From Rhodococcoides fascians NBRC 12155 = LMG 3623 (GTDB taxonomy: Bacteria; Actinomycetota; Actinomycetes; Mycobacteriales; Mycobacteriaceae), in NCBI RefSeq assembly GCF_001894785.1, contig NZ_BCWW01000020.1, positions 1 through 64,000 of the forward strand: a stretch of DNA of 64,000 nucleotides, in the 5' to 3' direction. A model generated the notes under the pieces. The model was given only the letters and a program-made list of their open reading frames with translations, had not been told where the DNA came from and ran no database searches. Positions 1 through 7,879 of this stretch are shown piece after piece. The position numbers and the translations under genes are program-made. Each line of letters begins with the position of its first letter. The stretch's first letter is position 1.

Positions 1-26
1 GCCCCTGACCACCCGTGGTCAGGGGC
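1..26. terminator. Hairpin terminator of an upstream gene
   Basis: The first 26 bases form a perfect 12-bp inverted repeat (GCCCCTGACCAC / GTGGTCAGGGGC) with a 2-base loop, followed by ATTTTG. This is the shape of an intrinsic terminator for a rightward gene lying just outside the window. The symmetric stem could also serve a leftward gene. Confidence 0.7.
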
Positions 27-172
27 ATTTTGCATTCGAAACCATGCACAGCCGCAACAGGATTCAGGCGGTCAAGCGGAATGCGTAGGCGCCGGAATGC
101 GCAGGCATCGACACCTGCACCCCCAGTCCCATCATCGCCATACGGACCGCCCGCCCCCTCGCCCCAGGGCCG

Positions 173-498
173 CGAACGCGCGCGCGTTCGCCACACGCGA
201 GCAGAACAGCGACACCAGACTGCACGCACCCGACAAACGCGCGCGCGTTCGCATAGCACCAGAGGTGCCGGCACCACGTCGCCTCCGACAGTGCCGGACG
301 CTCACGCGCAACACCCACCCCCCGTTGCATACGCGAGCGCATCGCGCAGACAAAGGGGATCGGTGATCCCCAGCCGTGTCGGCCGCTGAGACGCCACCCC
401 ACCCCGTTCGCACACGCGAGCGCGTTCGCCACACGCGAGCAGAACAGCGACACCGGAACGCGCGTACCTGACAAACGCGCGCGCGTTCGCGTACACCG
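173..498. repeat. Repeat island: 78-bp direct repeats with CG-rich palindromes
   Basis: Two imperfect direct copies of about 78 bp lie at 183-260 and 421-498. Their first 34 bases are identical and their ends both carry ACAAACGCGCGCGCGTTCGC. A perfect 20-base palindrome, GCGAACGCGCGCGCGTTCGC, sits at 172-191, and near-copies at 235-251 and 473-489 each end in the same GCGTTCG. Apparent open frames through this region on both strands translate to Arg/Ala-rich low-complexity text and have no good ribosome binding site. I read the region as noncoding repeat DNA. Confidence 0.75.
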
Positions 499-870
499 GG
501 AAGGTCTACCGGCCGATCGAATCGAAGTAGTTGGGCCGCACTCCACCACTCGTTCGCGTGTGCCCCTGGAACGCCCAGCTGCACAACAATTCTCGAGCGC
601 CGAATTTAATCAGTGGAGTTCGATGCCTCGGCAGTGCATGATCGTCGTACGGGTACATCGCATCGATCGTGGAGGTGGACAATGGCAGCAAATTTCGAGC
701 TCGCAGGCCGGGGCGTCGTCTACACGCGATCCGCGGCTATTGCCGATCACGCTCTCTGAGTAGAGCTTTCGCGGATCGAGGCCGATGAGCCTCGACAACG
801 ACGCGTCGACTATTTTGCGCCGCACGGCTGTGCTCCGTGTGAGGCGTCCATTCTTTCTGTAGGAGAACAG
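499..870. other. Intergenic stretch upstream of the first gene
   Basis: There is no convincing gene longer than a micro-ORF in these 370 bases. The only coding-like signal is a 25-codon frame at 682-759 with a good Shine-Dalgarno, listed separately. The stretch probably carries the promoter and leader of the gene at 871. I see no clear hairpin terminator or operator. Confidence 0.5.
682..759 (+). CDS. Possible 25-residue small protein
   Basis: An ATG at 682 is preceded by GGAGGTGGACA, a near-ideal ribosome binding site and the best one in this intergenic stretch. It opens a 25-codon frame reading MAANFELAGRGVVYTRSAA and ending in TGA at 757-759. No family is recognised and there is no hydrophobic segment. 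The only evidence is the ribosome binding site and a plausible amino-acid mix. It could be a leader peptide for the gene at 871 or a chance frame. Confidence 0.3.
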   Translation: MAANFELAGRGVVYTRSAAIADHAL

Positions 871-1107
871 ATGTACTACGAACATGTCTCGAGTGAACAT
901 CGACAACGGGTTGCCCGGGGTGTCGAGAACTACGAACGGCGTCGCGTAGCAGCCGAGCGGGCTGCGGAAAGTGTTGCGGCACAAGAACGAATCGAACCCG
1001 TTCAGGAATCGGTCGGGAAAACCACCGGGAACGACGAGGGAACACCCGGAAACGGTGACAGTTCTGAATCCGGTATCGGGTCCGGATTCGTCTCGGTAAA
1101 TCGCTGA
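871..1107 (+). CDS. Small charged hypothetical protein
   Basis: This 78-residue protein has no family I recognise. The ATG at 871 follows TAGGAGAACAG, a good ribosome binding site. The N-terminal half (about residues 5-45) is rich in Arg, Glu and Ala and should form a helix. The C-terminal half is Gly/Ser/Asn-rich and probably disordered. There are no cysteines, no signal peptide and no membrane segment. It stands alone, facing a convergent acetyltransferase gene 4 bases downstream. Function unknown. Confidence 0.6.
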   Translation: MYYEHVSSEHRQRVARGVENYERRRVAAERAAESVAAQERIEPVQESVGKTTGNDEGTPGNGDSSESGIGSGFVSVNR

Positions 1108-1111
1108 CCGG

Positions 1112-1396
1112 TCATCGTTTGACCAGATGTGAATATCGATCGCCGGCTGCGTCGATGAAGTCGCGCACGAACCAGCACGCAGGGACCACTTGGAGGCCCT
1201 GCGTGCTGGTGTCGTGGAGGGCGTATTCGGTGAGCGCGGCGGCCAGCCCTCGGCCGCGGAACCGAGGCAGTGTCACGGTGTGGTGGAAGGTTCGGACGCC
1301 GTTCGACTCGAAGTACTCGGAGTACCCGGCCGGCTCGGAGTCGACGTGAATCTCGAATCGGTGGGCAGCGGTGTCATGGGTGATCGTCACCGGCAT
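1112..1396 (-). CDS. GNAT-like N-acetyltransferase (short, YidJ/Gcn5-related type)
   Basis: This 94-residue protein resembles the minimal GNAT domain family that transfers acetyl groups from acetyl-CoA. The core LPRFRGRGLAAALTEYAL (about residues 41-58) matches the Q/RxxGxG/A acetyl-CoA pyrophosphate-binding loop and helix. A C-terminal VVPACWFVRDFI matches the usual 'PxCxfv' segment of this small subfamily. An AGGAGG ribosome binding site fixes the start at 1396, and a longer upstream frame has no such signal. The substrate is unknown. The length is typical for this compact subfamily, so it is not a truncation. Confidence 0.8.
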   Translation of the reverse strand: MPVTITHDTAAHRFEIHVDSEPAGYSEYFESNGVRTFHHTVTLPRFRGRGLAAALTEYALHDTSTQGLQVVPACWFVRDFIDAAGDRYSHLVKR

Positions 1397-1579
1397 TGCG
1401 GTACCTCCTGGCAGTGTTCGATGTCTCCACGGTAACCGGCAGCCGAACGGCGATCGTTCGGTAGTTACTCGAGCACGCATCGACGCAGTAGGCTGAGGGA
1501 AACCGAGTCGTGCGAGCGCCACCCGTCGCAACACCTCTCTTCATAAGTACGGGGCGCTCGAGGCTTAAGGCGGCAAACC

Positions 1580-2347
1580 GTGGAAGACACATCCGACCGG
1601 GGAATCAAGGCTTTCATCAGAACCGTCGCGCAGCGCGGTGGACGCGCGGAGCGTCTGACCACCTCGCGTCGCAATCCCGTTCAGGTCTGGTCGATGGACG
1701 GTAAGTCCTCGTGCATCGTGCGGGTGCGATCGAAGGTCACGGGCGACTGGAAGGCCCGCAGGCAGGACGAGTCGCTCGAGAGCGACGACACGGGGTCGTC
1801 GTACTGGGTGTTCGTGGACCTGGCAACCGAGGAACCGCGATTCTACATGGTGTCCTCCGAGGAGATGGCGTCGGACATTCGCGGTGAAGTGGATCTGTGG
1901 GTACAGGATTCGCCGCTGCGGACGCGAACCGGGCATCACGCCATTGCAGTCGACAGGGTGGCTCACGGCAGTGAGCGCTGGGAACTGCTGGGACTGAGCG
2001 CCACCTTGGACACGTCCGTCGACGTCGGACCCGAGCAGACGTGGGTTCGCACGCCCAGGGTCAAAGCAACGCGGAAGTCCAAGGTCGTCGTCGAAGAGGA
2101 AGTGATCGACAACCGGGTACGGGTGGTGGCCGATTGCGAGGGATACCGGCTCAGCGGGCGATTCGACCCGCACACTCAGCGCCTGGAAATCACGGCCGGG
2201 CCGATGGAGGGTCGACGCTTCGACAACCCGTCCGTTGCCGCCAGTGCCGTCGCCACGCACATCAGTGGAGATGTCGAGGAGCGGGACGGCTGGCAGTTCT
2301 GGCAGTTGGACACTCCTGATCGCGCCCCTCTCGGTTCCTTTCAGTAA
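1580..2347 (+). CDS. Hypothetical protein, possibly two-domain (nuclease-like N-terminus, DUF4357-like C-terminus)
   Basis: This 255-residue soluble protein starts at GTG 1580. I do not recognise it firmly. The N-terminal region (about 25-95) has alternating strands with SSCIVRVRSKVTGDWKARR and YWVFVDLATEEPRFYMVS. Such 'I-VKSK...W..VDL' patterns occur in small restriction-nuclease-like and DNA-associated domains. The C-terminal region (about 190-245), with GRFDPHTQRLEITAGPMEGR then NPSVAASAVATHISG, has the look of the DUF4357/RAMA-type module found beside restriction-modification or DNA-repair proteins. A catalytic D-(D/E)xK set cannot be assigned by eye. No methylase or restriction subunit is adjacent. 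Function is inference only. Confidence 0.6.
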   Translation: MEDTSDRGIKAFIRTVAQRGGRAERLTTSRRNPVQVWSMDGKSSCIVRVRSKVTGDWKARRQDESLESDDTGSSYWVFVDLATEEPRFYMVSSEEMASDIRGEVDLWVQDSPLRTRTGHHAIAVDRVAHGSERWELLGLSATLDTSVDVGPEQTWVRTPRVKATRKSKVVVEEEVIDNRVRVVADCEGYRLSGRFDPHTQRLEITAGPMEGRRFDNPSVAASAVATHISGDVEERDGWQFWQLDTPDRAPLGSFQ

Positions 2348-2528
2348 GAACTAGCAGGTGAACGCGGTGATTTTGTGAGCTTTCACCAACTTCGCGCAAC
2401 GTGCGGAAACCGTCGAAGTGTCTGATTAACCTGGCGCTTGTACGACGAGCTCCCTGTTTCAATCGCTGGGTCGAATCGATGCTCGAGAGTCCGTCTGTGC
2501 ATCGGGTTTCGGGTCTCAGCGAGCTCGA

Positions 2529-2559
2529 CGGTCGACAGTGCGAGGGGTGCTGTCGACCG
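2529..2559. promoter_or_regulatory. Inverted repeat, candidate operator or attenuator
   Basis: A perfect 10-bp inverted repeat (CGGTCGACAG / CTGTCGACCG) with an 11-base spacer lies 18 bases before the ATG at 2578 and just ahead of its ribosome binding site. It could bind a dimeric repressor, or fold in the mRNA leader and hinder translation. Confidence 0.45.
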
Positions 2560-2577
2560 TGGGGAGAGGTATTCACC

Positions 2578-2898
2578 ATGGAGCAGTCATACCGAGCGGC
2601 ATCCGCTCATTCGTCCCGCTTCCTTTTTCTCATCGCACAGTTCGTCGATCGGAGAATTCCGGCGGAGTTCTTCTCGACGCAGTTTCGAGAACTCCAGAAC
2701 ACGCGGGTGACGTACCTCGATGCAGAGGTGTCGTCGGTGATCGGGATGCTGTCGGTCGACGTCGGGGCGTATCTGGGAGACGTCGACCTTCGCGGCGTGG
2801 ACTACATCGATGCGGAACAGCTGTGGCGTGCAGCCGGCCACGCGTTTCGTGACCTCATGACATTGCAGTCCGAGCAGTTCGAGCGCGAGGCCGGCTGA
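2578..2898 (+). CDS. Colicin-immunity-like small protein (orphan)
   Basis: This 106-residue acidic helical protein starts at the ATG at 2578 behind GGGGAGAGG. An in-frame extension upstream to 2401 lacks a ribosome binding site and is Arg/Cys-rich, so it is not used here. The layout FLFLIAQFVDRRIPAEFFSTQF (about 13-34), then a stretch with DVGAYLGDVDLR and DAEQLWRAA, resembles the colicin D immunity-like domain of many actinobacterial small proteins: helix with I-x-x-x-x-F, then 'DvdaYv.dp.lR....ld..qLr..v'. If right, it would neutralise a tRNase-type toxin, but no toxin gene is next to it. The assignment is by pattern only. Confidence 0.55.
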   Translation: MEQSYRAASAHSSRFLFLIAQFVDRRIPAEFFSTQFRELQNTRVTYLDAEVSSVIGMLSVDVGAYLGDVDLRGVDYIDAEQLWRAAGHAFRDLMTLQSEQFEREAG

Positions 2899-2915
2899 TC
2901 GGCCGCCGCAGCCCG

Positions 2916-3278
2916 TCAGCGAAATCGATCACGGTGTCGCAGAAGGTCTTCCAGCCGGAAGCGTCGGTGGGTGCCTCGCATTTCGATCGGTAGGTCTCCG
3001 GCGTCTGCCAAGCGCCGGACGTAGGTGTCGGAGACACCGAGTACCTCTGCCGCTTGCGAGGTCGTCAGCAGTTCTTCGACGGTTCCGATGGCCACAGCCC
3101 TGGCGGTGGCCAGCTGGGTGAGCAGTTCGAGCACCGCAGCGCGCGCGGGGTCGTCCAGGTCCACCGACACTCCGCCGAGACGGACATCGACGTCCGTGTC
3201 CGTGTTCTCGTGCAGTGCCGTCGTGATTCGTGCGGCGGAGCGCGAACTCAGCGCGCGGGTGACGAATCGGAAGTCCAT
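2916..3278 (-). CDS. Excisionase-family helix-turn-helix DNA-binding protein
   Basis: This 120-residue protein has a C-terminal MerR/excisionase-type HTH: LLTTSQAAEVLGVSDTYVRR followed by ADAGDLPIEMRGTHRRFRLEDLL (about residues 70-112), with the typical R-Y/F-R-x-x-D ending. The first 65 residues form a small alpha/beta region. In actinobacteria such proteins often pair with a PIN-domain toxin as antitoxin, but no PIN gene lies here. It converges with the immunity-like gene, with an 18-base gap. It likely binds DNA. Target and role unknown. Confidence 0.75.
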   Translation of the reverse strand: MDFRFVTRALSSRSAARITTALHENTDTDVDVRLGGVSVDLDDPARAAVLELLTQLATARAVAIGTVEELLTTSQAAEVLGVSDTYVRRLADAGDLPIEMRGTHRRFRLEDLLRHRDRFR

Positions 3279-3343
3279 CCGACCAGGATAGGAGCGTCCG
3301 GTTCGCCTAGGCTCGGGACACCCACCATCCGAGGAGTGTTTCA

Positions 3344-4000
3344 GTGCCGCAGTTGTTGCACCTGGATTCGTCTGCCGACCTGTCCCGTTCGATCAGCCGT
3401 CGGGTGACAGCCCACTTCTCGGACGCGTGGCACACCATCGGAACCGATCATTCGGTGATTCGCCGTGATCTGCACGTCAATGCATTGCCACATCTGCCGA
3501 CCTCGGCACTGCATTGGGCACCGCACCTGCGGACTGCCGACGAGACCGTGGACGCGGCAGCCGAGGCTCTTCAGGTCGAGCTGATCGAGGAACTGATCTC
3601 CGCGGACGTCGTACTGATCGGTGCGCCGATGTACAACTGGTCGATCCCGTCGACGCTGAAGGCGTGGATCGACTACGTGCACGTTCCCGGAATCACGGTG
3701 CCGTTCGACGGCGACACAGCACCACTCGTCGGCAAGCCTGCGGTTGTGGTCACCAGTCGGGGGAACGAGTACACCCCGGGCTCGGAGGCAGCGTCGATCG
3801 ACCACACCACGGGGCAGCTGCGGCAGGTTCTCGGCGCTGCACTGGGCATGGACGTGCATTTCGTCCCGATCGACCTGACCCTTGCCGAGCGGGTTGCCGG
3901 TCTGGCACCGAAGATTCCGCAGGCTCGGGCCAGCCTCGACGCGGCATTCTCGGCCGTCGACGAGCTCGCGCGGCGTCTGGGCACGATCTCGCCCGTGTGA
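3344..4000 (+). CDS. azoR: FMN-dependent NADH-azoreductase
   Basis: This 218-residue cytosolic flavodoxin-fold oxidoreductase reduces quinones and azo bonds with NAD(P)H through FMN. Evidence: the N-terminal phosphate-binding loop HLDSSADLSRSISR (about 6-19), the FMN motif GAPMYNWSIPSTLKAWID (about 93-110), and a later VVVTSRG segment (about 134-140), all in AzoR order. Length matches the family (about 200-215). The start is GTG 3344 after GAGGAG. The LCP gene follows 20 bases downstream on the same strand, so the two may be co-transcribed, though no functional link is evident. Confidence 0.9.
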   Translation: MPQLLHLDSSADLSRSISRRVTAHFSDAWHTIGTDHSVIRRDLHVNALPHLPTSALHWAPHLRTADETVDAAAEALQVELIEELISADVVLIGAPMYNWSIPSTLKAWIDYVHVPGITVPFDGDTAPLVGKPAVVVTSRGNEYTPGSEAASIDHTTGQLRQVLGAALGMDVHFVPIDLTLAERVAGLAPKIPQARASLDAAFSAVDELARRLGTISPV

Positions 4001-4020
4001 GAGCCGAGTAGCCTGTCAGG

Positions 4021-5283
4021 GTGCAACCGAACGGCCCTGGTAGCGGCATCGAACGTGGACCAGGACGCCACCGGTTGGCGCGTCCGTCCGGCGACCACGC
4101 TGTTGCGCTGCGGATCGGCCGGGTGCTCGTCGCGACGGCGGCGGTGGCGTCCGTCGCAGTCAGTGGCGTCGGATTCGCGGTGTACCGGGAGGCAACCACC
4201 GGACTGACCACCTCCGATGCGCTCGACGGTATCGCGAACAACGATCCGGATGTCAACGGTGCCGACACCAACATTCTGCTGATCGGGCTCGACAGTCGTA
4301 AGGACATGGACGGCAACGATCTGCCGGCCGCGTTCGTCACCGACACCCTGCATGCCGGTGACAGCGACGTCGGGGGATACAACACCAATACGCTTCTGCT
4401 GGTGCATCTTCCGGCCGGCGGTGGACGAGCGACAGCGCTGTCGATACCGCGCGACGACTACGTCGACGTTCCCGGGTACGGCAAGCGCAAGATCAAGGAG
4501 GCCTACGGGCTCGCCAAGGCCGATGCCGACACCCAATTGCTCGACGAGGGTGTCACCGACGCGGCCGAGCGTGAGCGTCGAGCACGCGAGGCGGGGCGCC
4601 GCTCGACACTGATGGCCGTTCGCGATCTCCTCGATGTGCCCATCGATCATTTCGCGGAAGTCAATCTTCTAGGATTCTACGACGTGGCGACGGCAGTCGG
4701 CCCGATCCAGGTCTGCCTGAACAACCCGGTGCACGATACGTACTCGGGTGCGGACTTCCCCGCGGGTGCGCAAGAGTTGAGCGCGACTCAGGCGTTGTCC
4801 TTCGTGCGTCAACGGCACGGACTCGACAACGGTGACCTCGACAGAACCAAGCGGCAGCAGGCGTTCGTGGCCGGGGTGATGGCCAAGCTCAGCGCATCCG
4901 GCGTGCTGGCGAACATCAGCGAATTGCGTGCGCTGATCGCGGGTACCAAGAACGACATCGTCATCGACGCGGGCCTCGACCCGATCGGCCTGGCCGGGGG
5001 AGCCGGTGCCGTCATGAAGGGTGATATCGACTTCTACACGCTGCCGATCACGGGCTACGACACCGTCGACGGTCAGGACGTCAATCTCGTCGACGTCGAC
5101 GCCATCAGAGCCGAGGCAGCGCGATTGATCGGTCCTGCGCAGCCGACACCCGCAGCCCTCGATCCGACATCGGATCCGGCACCACCACCGCTCGAGGTAG
5201 CCGTACCCGAGCCGTCCCACGACCTACCGGCCGCCCCGGACCAGGGTGTGCACAGCAACGGCGGCATCCCCTGCGTCGACTGA
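4021..5283 (+). CDS. LytR-CpsA-Psr (LCP) family cell-wall glycopolymer ligase
   Basis: This 420-residue membrane-anchored enzyme belongs to the family that transfers glycopolymers from polyprenyl carriers onto peptidoglycan (arabinogalactan attachment in mycolic-acid bacteria). It has a short basic N-terminus, one membrane helix (about 33-55), then the LCP domain beginning TNILLIGLDSR (about 83-93). The family motif follows (ALSIPRDDYVDVPGYGKRKI, then EAYGLA, about 138-165), with the pyrophosphate-binding Arg and Asp. FVRQRHGLDNGDLDRTKRQQ (about 261-280) is the second conserved block. The C-terminal tail is Pro-rich and lacks the LytR_C domain that some paralogues carry. Start GTG 4021; its ribosome binding site is weak. 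Confidence 0.9.
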   Translation: MQPNGPGSGIERGPGRHRLARPSGDHAVALRIGRVLVATAAVASVAVSGVGFAVYREATTGLTTSDALDGIANNDPDVNGADTNILLIGLDSRKDMDGNDLPAAFVTDTLHAGDSDVGGYNTNTLLLVHLPAGGGRATALSIPRDDYVDVPGYGKRKIKEAYGLAKADADTQLLDEGVTDAAERERRAREAGRRSTLMAVRDLLDVPIDHFAEVNLLGFYDVATAVGPIQVCLNNPVHDTYSGADFPAGAQELSATQALSFVRQRHGLDNGDLDRTKRQQAFVAGVMAKLSASGVLANISELRALIAGTKNDIVIDAGLDPIGLAGGAGAVMKGDIDFYTLPITGYDTVDGQDVNLVDVDAIRAEAARLIGPAQPTPAALDPTSDPAPPPLEVAVPEPSHDLPAAPDQGVHSNGGIPCVD

Positions 5284-5300
5284 GCCCTGCGTCGGCTAGG

Positions 5301-6059
5301 TCAATGGTTCGGCGTGCTCGACAGAACATCCATCAACTGCTTCTCGACAGCGGCGAACTGCGGCGTCGTGACGATCTCGAGCTCCCGGGGTCGAGGCAGC
5401 GGTACGTCGACCTGCCGTCGAACGTGGGCGGGTCGTGGCGAGAGGACCACCACCCGATCGGACAGGTAGACCGCCTCGCGGATGTCGTGGGTGATCATCA
5501 GCACCGTCCACCTGAACTCCGACCAGACCTGCTGCAGCCAGGCCTGCATGTCACTACGGGTCAACGAGTCCAATGCCCCGAAGGGCTCGTCCAACAGCAA
5601 CACCGACCGTCCCTGCACCACGGTGCGCAGCAGTGCTGCTCGTTGCCGCATGCCACCGGACAGTTCGGACGGGCGAGCGGACTCGTACCCGTCGAGACCG
5701 AACACCGGGAACAACTCGCGTGCCCGCGCTCGTGCCTCCTTCTTGGCGACGCCTTGTACTTCGAGGCCGAGCGAGGTGTTGTCGAGCACCGATCGCCACG
5801 GGAACAGCAGGTCCTTCTGCGGCATGTACGCGCACGGCGGGACTCGGACCGAGCCCGAATCGGGTGTATCGAGGCCGGCGAGCATGTTGAACACCGTGCT
5901 CTTGCCCGACCCGCTCGGACCGATGATCGACACGAATTCACCGGGCCGGACTCCGAACGACACGTCGTCGAGTACCGGTTTTCCGCCGAACGATTTTCTC
6001 AGAGCCGAGATGTCGATGCTGTGCTCTACGTCAGACATTGTGGGCTCGACATCAGACAT
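5301..6059 (-). CDS. ABC transporter ATP-binding protein of the thiamine-precursor (ThiXYZ-like) system
   Basis: This 252-residue ATPase shows Walker A GPSGSGKST (47-55), Q-loop (about 83), signature LSGGMRQ (135-141), Walker B LLLDEP (about 156-161) and the H-loop MITHD. It resembles the nitrate/sulfonate/taurine (NMT1/THI5) importer class. It is the last gene of the leftward TPP-riboswitch operon and overlaps the permease gene by 8 bases. Its first codons are tandemly duplicated (MSDVEPT then MSDVEHS), so translation could begin at 6059 or at the second ATG at 6038. Energises uptake of a thiamine-pyrimidine precursor, inferred from operon context. Confidence 0.9.
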   Translation of the reverse strand: MSDVEPTMSDVEHSIDISALRKSFGGKPVLDDVSFGVRPGEFVSIIGPSGSGKSTVFNMLAGLDTPDSGSVRVPPCAYMPQKDLLFPWRSVLDNTSLGLEVQGVAKKEARARARELFPVFGLDGYESARPSELSGGMRQRAALLRTVVQGRSVLLLDEPFGALDSLTRSDMQAWLQQVWSEFRWTVLMITHDIREAVYLSDRVVVLSPRPAHVRRQVDVPLPRPRELEIVTTPQFAAVEKQLMDVLSSTPNH

Positions 6060-6067
6060 TGTGGCCC
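6026..6067. repeat. Tandem duplication over the ABC ATPase start
   Basis: Read leftward, a roughly 21-bp unit beginning CACAATGTCTGA is repeated twice (copies start near 6063 and 6042). The copies duplicate the start codon and first residues of the ATPase and, in the other frame, part of the permease 3' end and stop codon. This looks like a recent slippage duplication that left two in-frame ATGs. Confidence 0.6.
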
Positions 6068-6888
6068 GCCGAGCCCTGACGTGCCCACGGGGCGACGACG
6101 CGTTCGACCACGAACGTCGAGACGAACAGGAGCACGCTGATCACCGCGGTGACGGCAACGGCTGCAAGTACCAAATCGGTACGGAACGAATTCTTCTGCT
6201 GACTCATGTAGATACCGAGTCCTGCGGTGGCTCCTGCGTATTCGGCAAAGATCGCACCGACGACGGCGTAGGTGATGCCGATGCGAAGCGAGGTGAAGAA
6301 TCGAGGAAGTGCCGACGGCAGCCGTACGTAGCGGAACTGCTGCCAGCGGCCGGCCCCCATGGTGGCCAGGAGGGCTCGCGCGTCGCGATCTGCGGCGGCG
6401 AACCCCTCGATGAGCCCGATGGCCATGGGAAAGAACGTCGCCAGTGCGATCACGAGAATCTTCGGTAACAGTCCGAACCCGAACCAGATGATGAGCAGCG
6501 GTGCGATGGCGATGATCGGCAGTGTCTGCGAGACGACGAACAAGGGTACGAACGCGCGGCGCAGCCACGGCGAGAAGTCCACGGCGATGGCGAGCAGCCA
6601 GGCCAGCACGAGAGAGACTGCGAAACCGACGAGTGTCACCTGCAGTGTCGCTGCGGCATTCTCGGCAATCGCCTCGCGTTGGGCCCAGCCCTGCGTGAGA
6701 ACGCGGCCGGGGGAGGGCAGTACCTGTGGCCTGATGCCGCTGACCTCGACATAGATCTGCCACACCGCGATCGACAGGACGACGACGGTCACCGCGGGCC
6801 ATGCCCACCGCAACGAAGCTCGGACACCGCTGAGCGAGAACGTATCTCGCTCAGCGGTCACCGGCTCATCGATCGCCGAGGTAGTCAT
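6052..6888 (-). CDS. ABC transporter permease of the thiamine-precursor (ThiXYZ-like) system
   Basis: This 278-residue inner-membrane protein has about six hydrophobic helices. The first spans about residues 30-50, and the BPD_transp_1 core spans about 80-265. The EAA loop is visible as EGFAAADRDARALLATMGAGRWQQF-like text (about 162-190), with the Gly that contacts the ATPase. It starts at ATG 6888, overlapping the end of the substrate-binding gene by 23 bases, and ends inside the ATPase start, so translation is probably coupled. Only one permease gene is present, so a homodimer is expected. Substrate inferred from the riboswitch and tenA. Confidence 0.9.
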   Translation of the reverse strand: MTTSAIDEPVTAERDTFSLSGVRASLRWAWPAVTVVVLSIAVWQIYVEVSGIRPQVLPSPGRVLTQGWAQREAIAENAAATLQVTLVGFAVSLVLAWLLAIAVDFSPWLRRAFVPLFVVSQTLPIIAIAPLLIIWFGFGLLPKILVIALATFFPMAIGLIEGFAAADRDARALLATMGAGRWQQFRYVRLPSALPRFFTSLRIGITYAVVGAIFAEYAGATAGLGIYMSQQKNSFRTDLVLAAVAVTAVISVLLFVSTFVVERVVAPWARQGSAGHNV

Positions 6889-7879
6889 CGGTGAAATAGG
6901 TGGACCAGTCCGGTTCGGCGCTCAGCGGTGCACCGTTCTGATCGGTGAGTACCCCGCTGTCGTAGAGAAACTTCGAGTACGCGGTCCACGTCTCGATGCT
7001 CTGTCGTCCGACCTCGCCCGCGGAATCCTTCATGTACTTCTCTGCGAGCATCTTCTGACTCTCGAACACCAACGATTCGTCGGTGAACGTACCGGGATTG
7101 GCGTCGATCAGATCCTGAGCCGCCTTGTCCGGATCGTCCGCTGCGAGTTGGTAGCCACGCTGCAGCGCCTGCACGAACTTCTTCGCCTCGTCCGGATGCG
7201 CAGCCAGCCACGGCTCGTTTCCGCTGATGGTGATGGCGTAGGCGTCGGGGAACCCGTAATCGGTGTAATCGAAGTACTTCATCGGCGTTCCGCTGTGCTC
7301 TGCCTCGATGCCCTCCCACGCGAGGTAGGACACGGTGAAGTCGGCAGTGCCGGAGTACACCGCCTCGTAGGCCGATGTGCCGAGCACGACGGTCTCGTAT
7401 TCGCCTGTGCCACCGTCGTTCTCGATGACCTGCCGGAGCCCGGCCTGCTCGCCGGATTCACCGAAACCGGCGTAGACCTTGCCGTCGAGTGCGCGTGGGC
7501 TCGCGATGTCGTCCCGATCCGCACGCACTCCGATGCCGGTGGCCCAGTGCTGCAGTGGTGCGAGGACGGACACGGTCCGGGCGCCGGCCGATCTGGCGAA
7601 GACCGTCGAACTCTGGGTGCTGATACCGAATTCGGCGTTGCCTGCATCGACGAGCGTGTCTGCGGCCGTGTTGTTGTACGGCAGTACTTCCACATCGAGC
7701 CCGGCGTCGGCGAAGTAGCCCTCCTGAAGGGCGACGTAGAGGCCGGTGTGATTGGTGTTGGGAGTCCAGTCGAGGGCGAAACGGATGGTGTCGGAATCCG
7801 TCGACTGCGAGCAGCCGGCCATCACCGTGGTTGCGAGGACCGTCGCCACCATCACCGTGAGCAATCGAGACGTTCTCAT
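6866..7879 (-). CDS. Thiamine-precursor ABC substrate-binding lipoprotein (ThiY/NMT1-like)
   Basis: This 337-residue secreted lipoprotein has a short basic start, a hydrophobic stretch and the lipobox VMAGC (Cys23). The mature part begins IRFALDWTPNTNHTGLYVA, the hallmark of NMT1/THI5/ThiY proteins, which bind 4-amino-5-hydroxymethyl-2-methylpyrimidine or its formylamino analogue. The start at 7879 forms an ATGA overlap with the tenA stop and places the signal peptide correctly. An upstream in-frame start at 7909 would lie inside tenA. Related ThiY proteins deliver base-degraded thiamine to TenA for salvage. Confidence 0.88.
   Translation of the reverse strand: MRTSRLLTVMVATVLATTVMAGCSQSTDSDTIRFALDWTPNTNHTGLYVALQEGYFADAGLDVEVLPYNNTAADTLVDAGNAEFGISTQSSTVFARSAGARTVSVLAPLQHWATGIGVRADRDDIASPRALDGKVYAGFGESGEQAGLRQVIENDGGTGEYETVVLGTSAYEAVYSGTADFTVSYLAWEGIEAEHSGTPMKYFDYTDYGFPDAYAITISGNEPWLAAHPDEAKKFVQALQRGYQLAADDPDKAAQDLIDANPGTFTDESLVFESQKMLAEKYMKDSAGEVGRQSIETWTAYSKFLYDSGVLTDQNGAPLSAEPDWSTYFTDDYLGDR

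Noticed and set aside
15..584. Several long open frames on both strands
   Set aside because: They run through the CG-palindrome repeat island, translate to Arg/Ala-rich low-complexity text, overlap each other and lack ribosome binding sites.
2401..2577. 59-residue upstream extension of the immunity-like protein
   Set aside because: No ribosome binding site, Cys/Arg-rich, and it would cover the 10-bp inverted repeat. ATG 2578 has GGGGAGAGG before it.
2916..3278. Toxin-antitoxin pair
   Set aside because: The excisionase-type HTH protein resembles antitoxins of PIN toxins, but neither flank encodes a PIN-domain protein.
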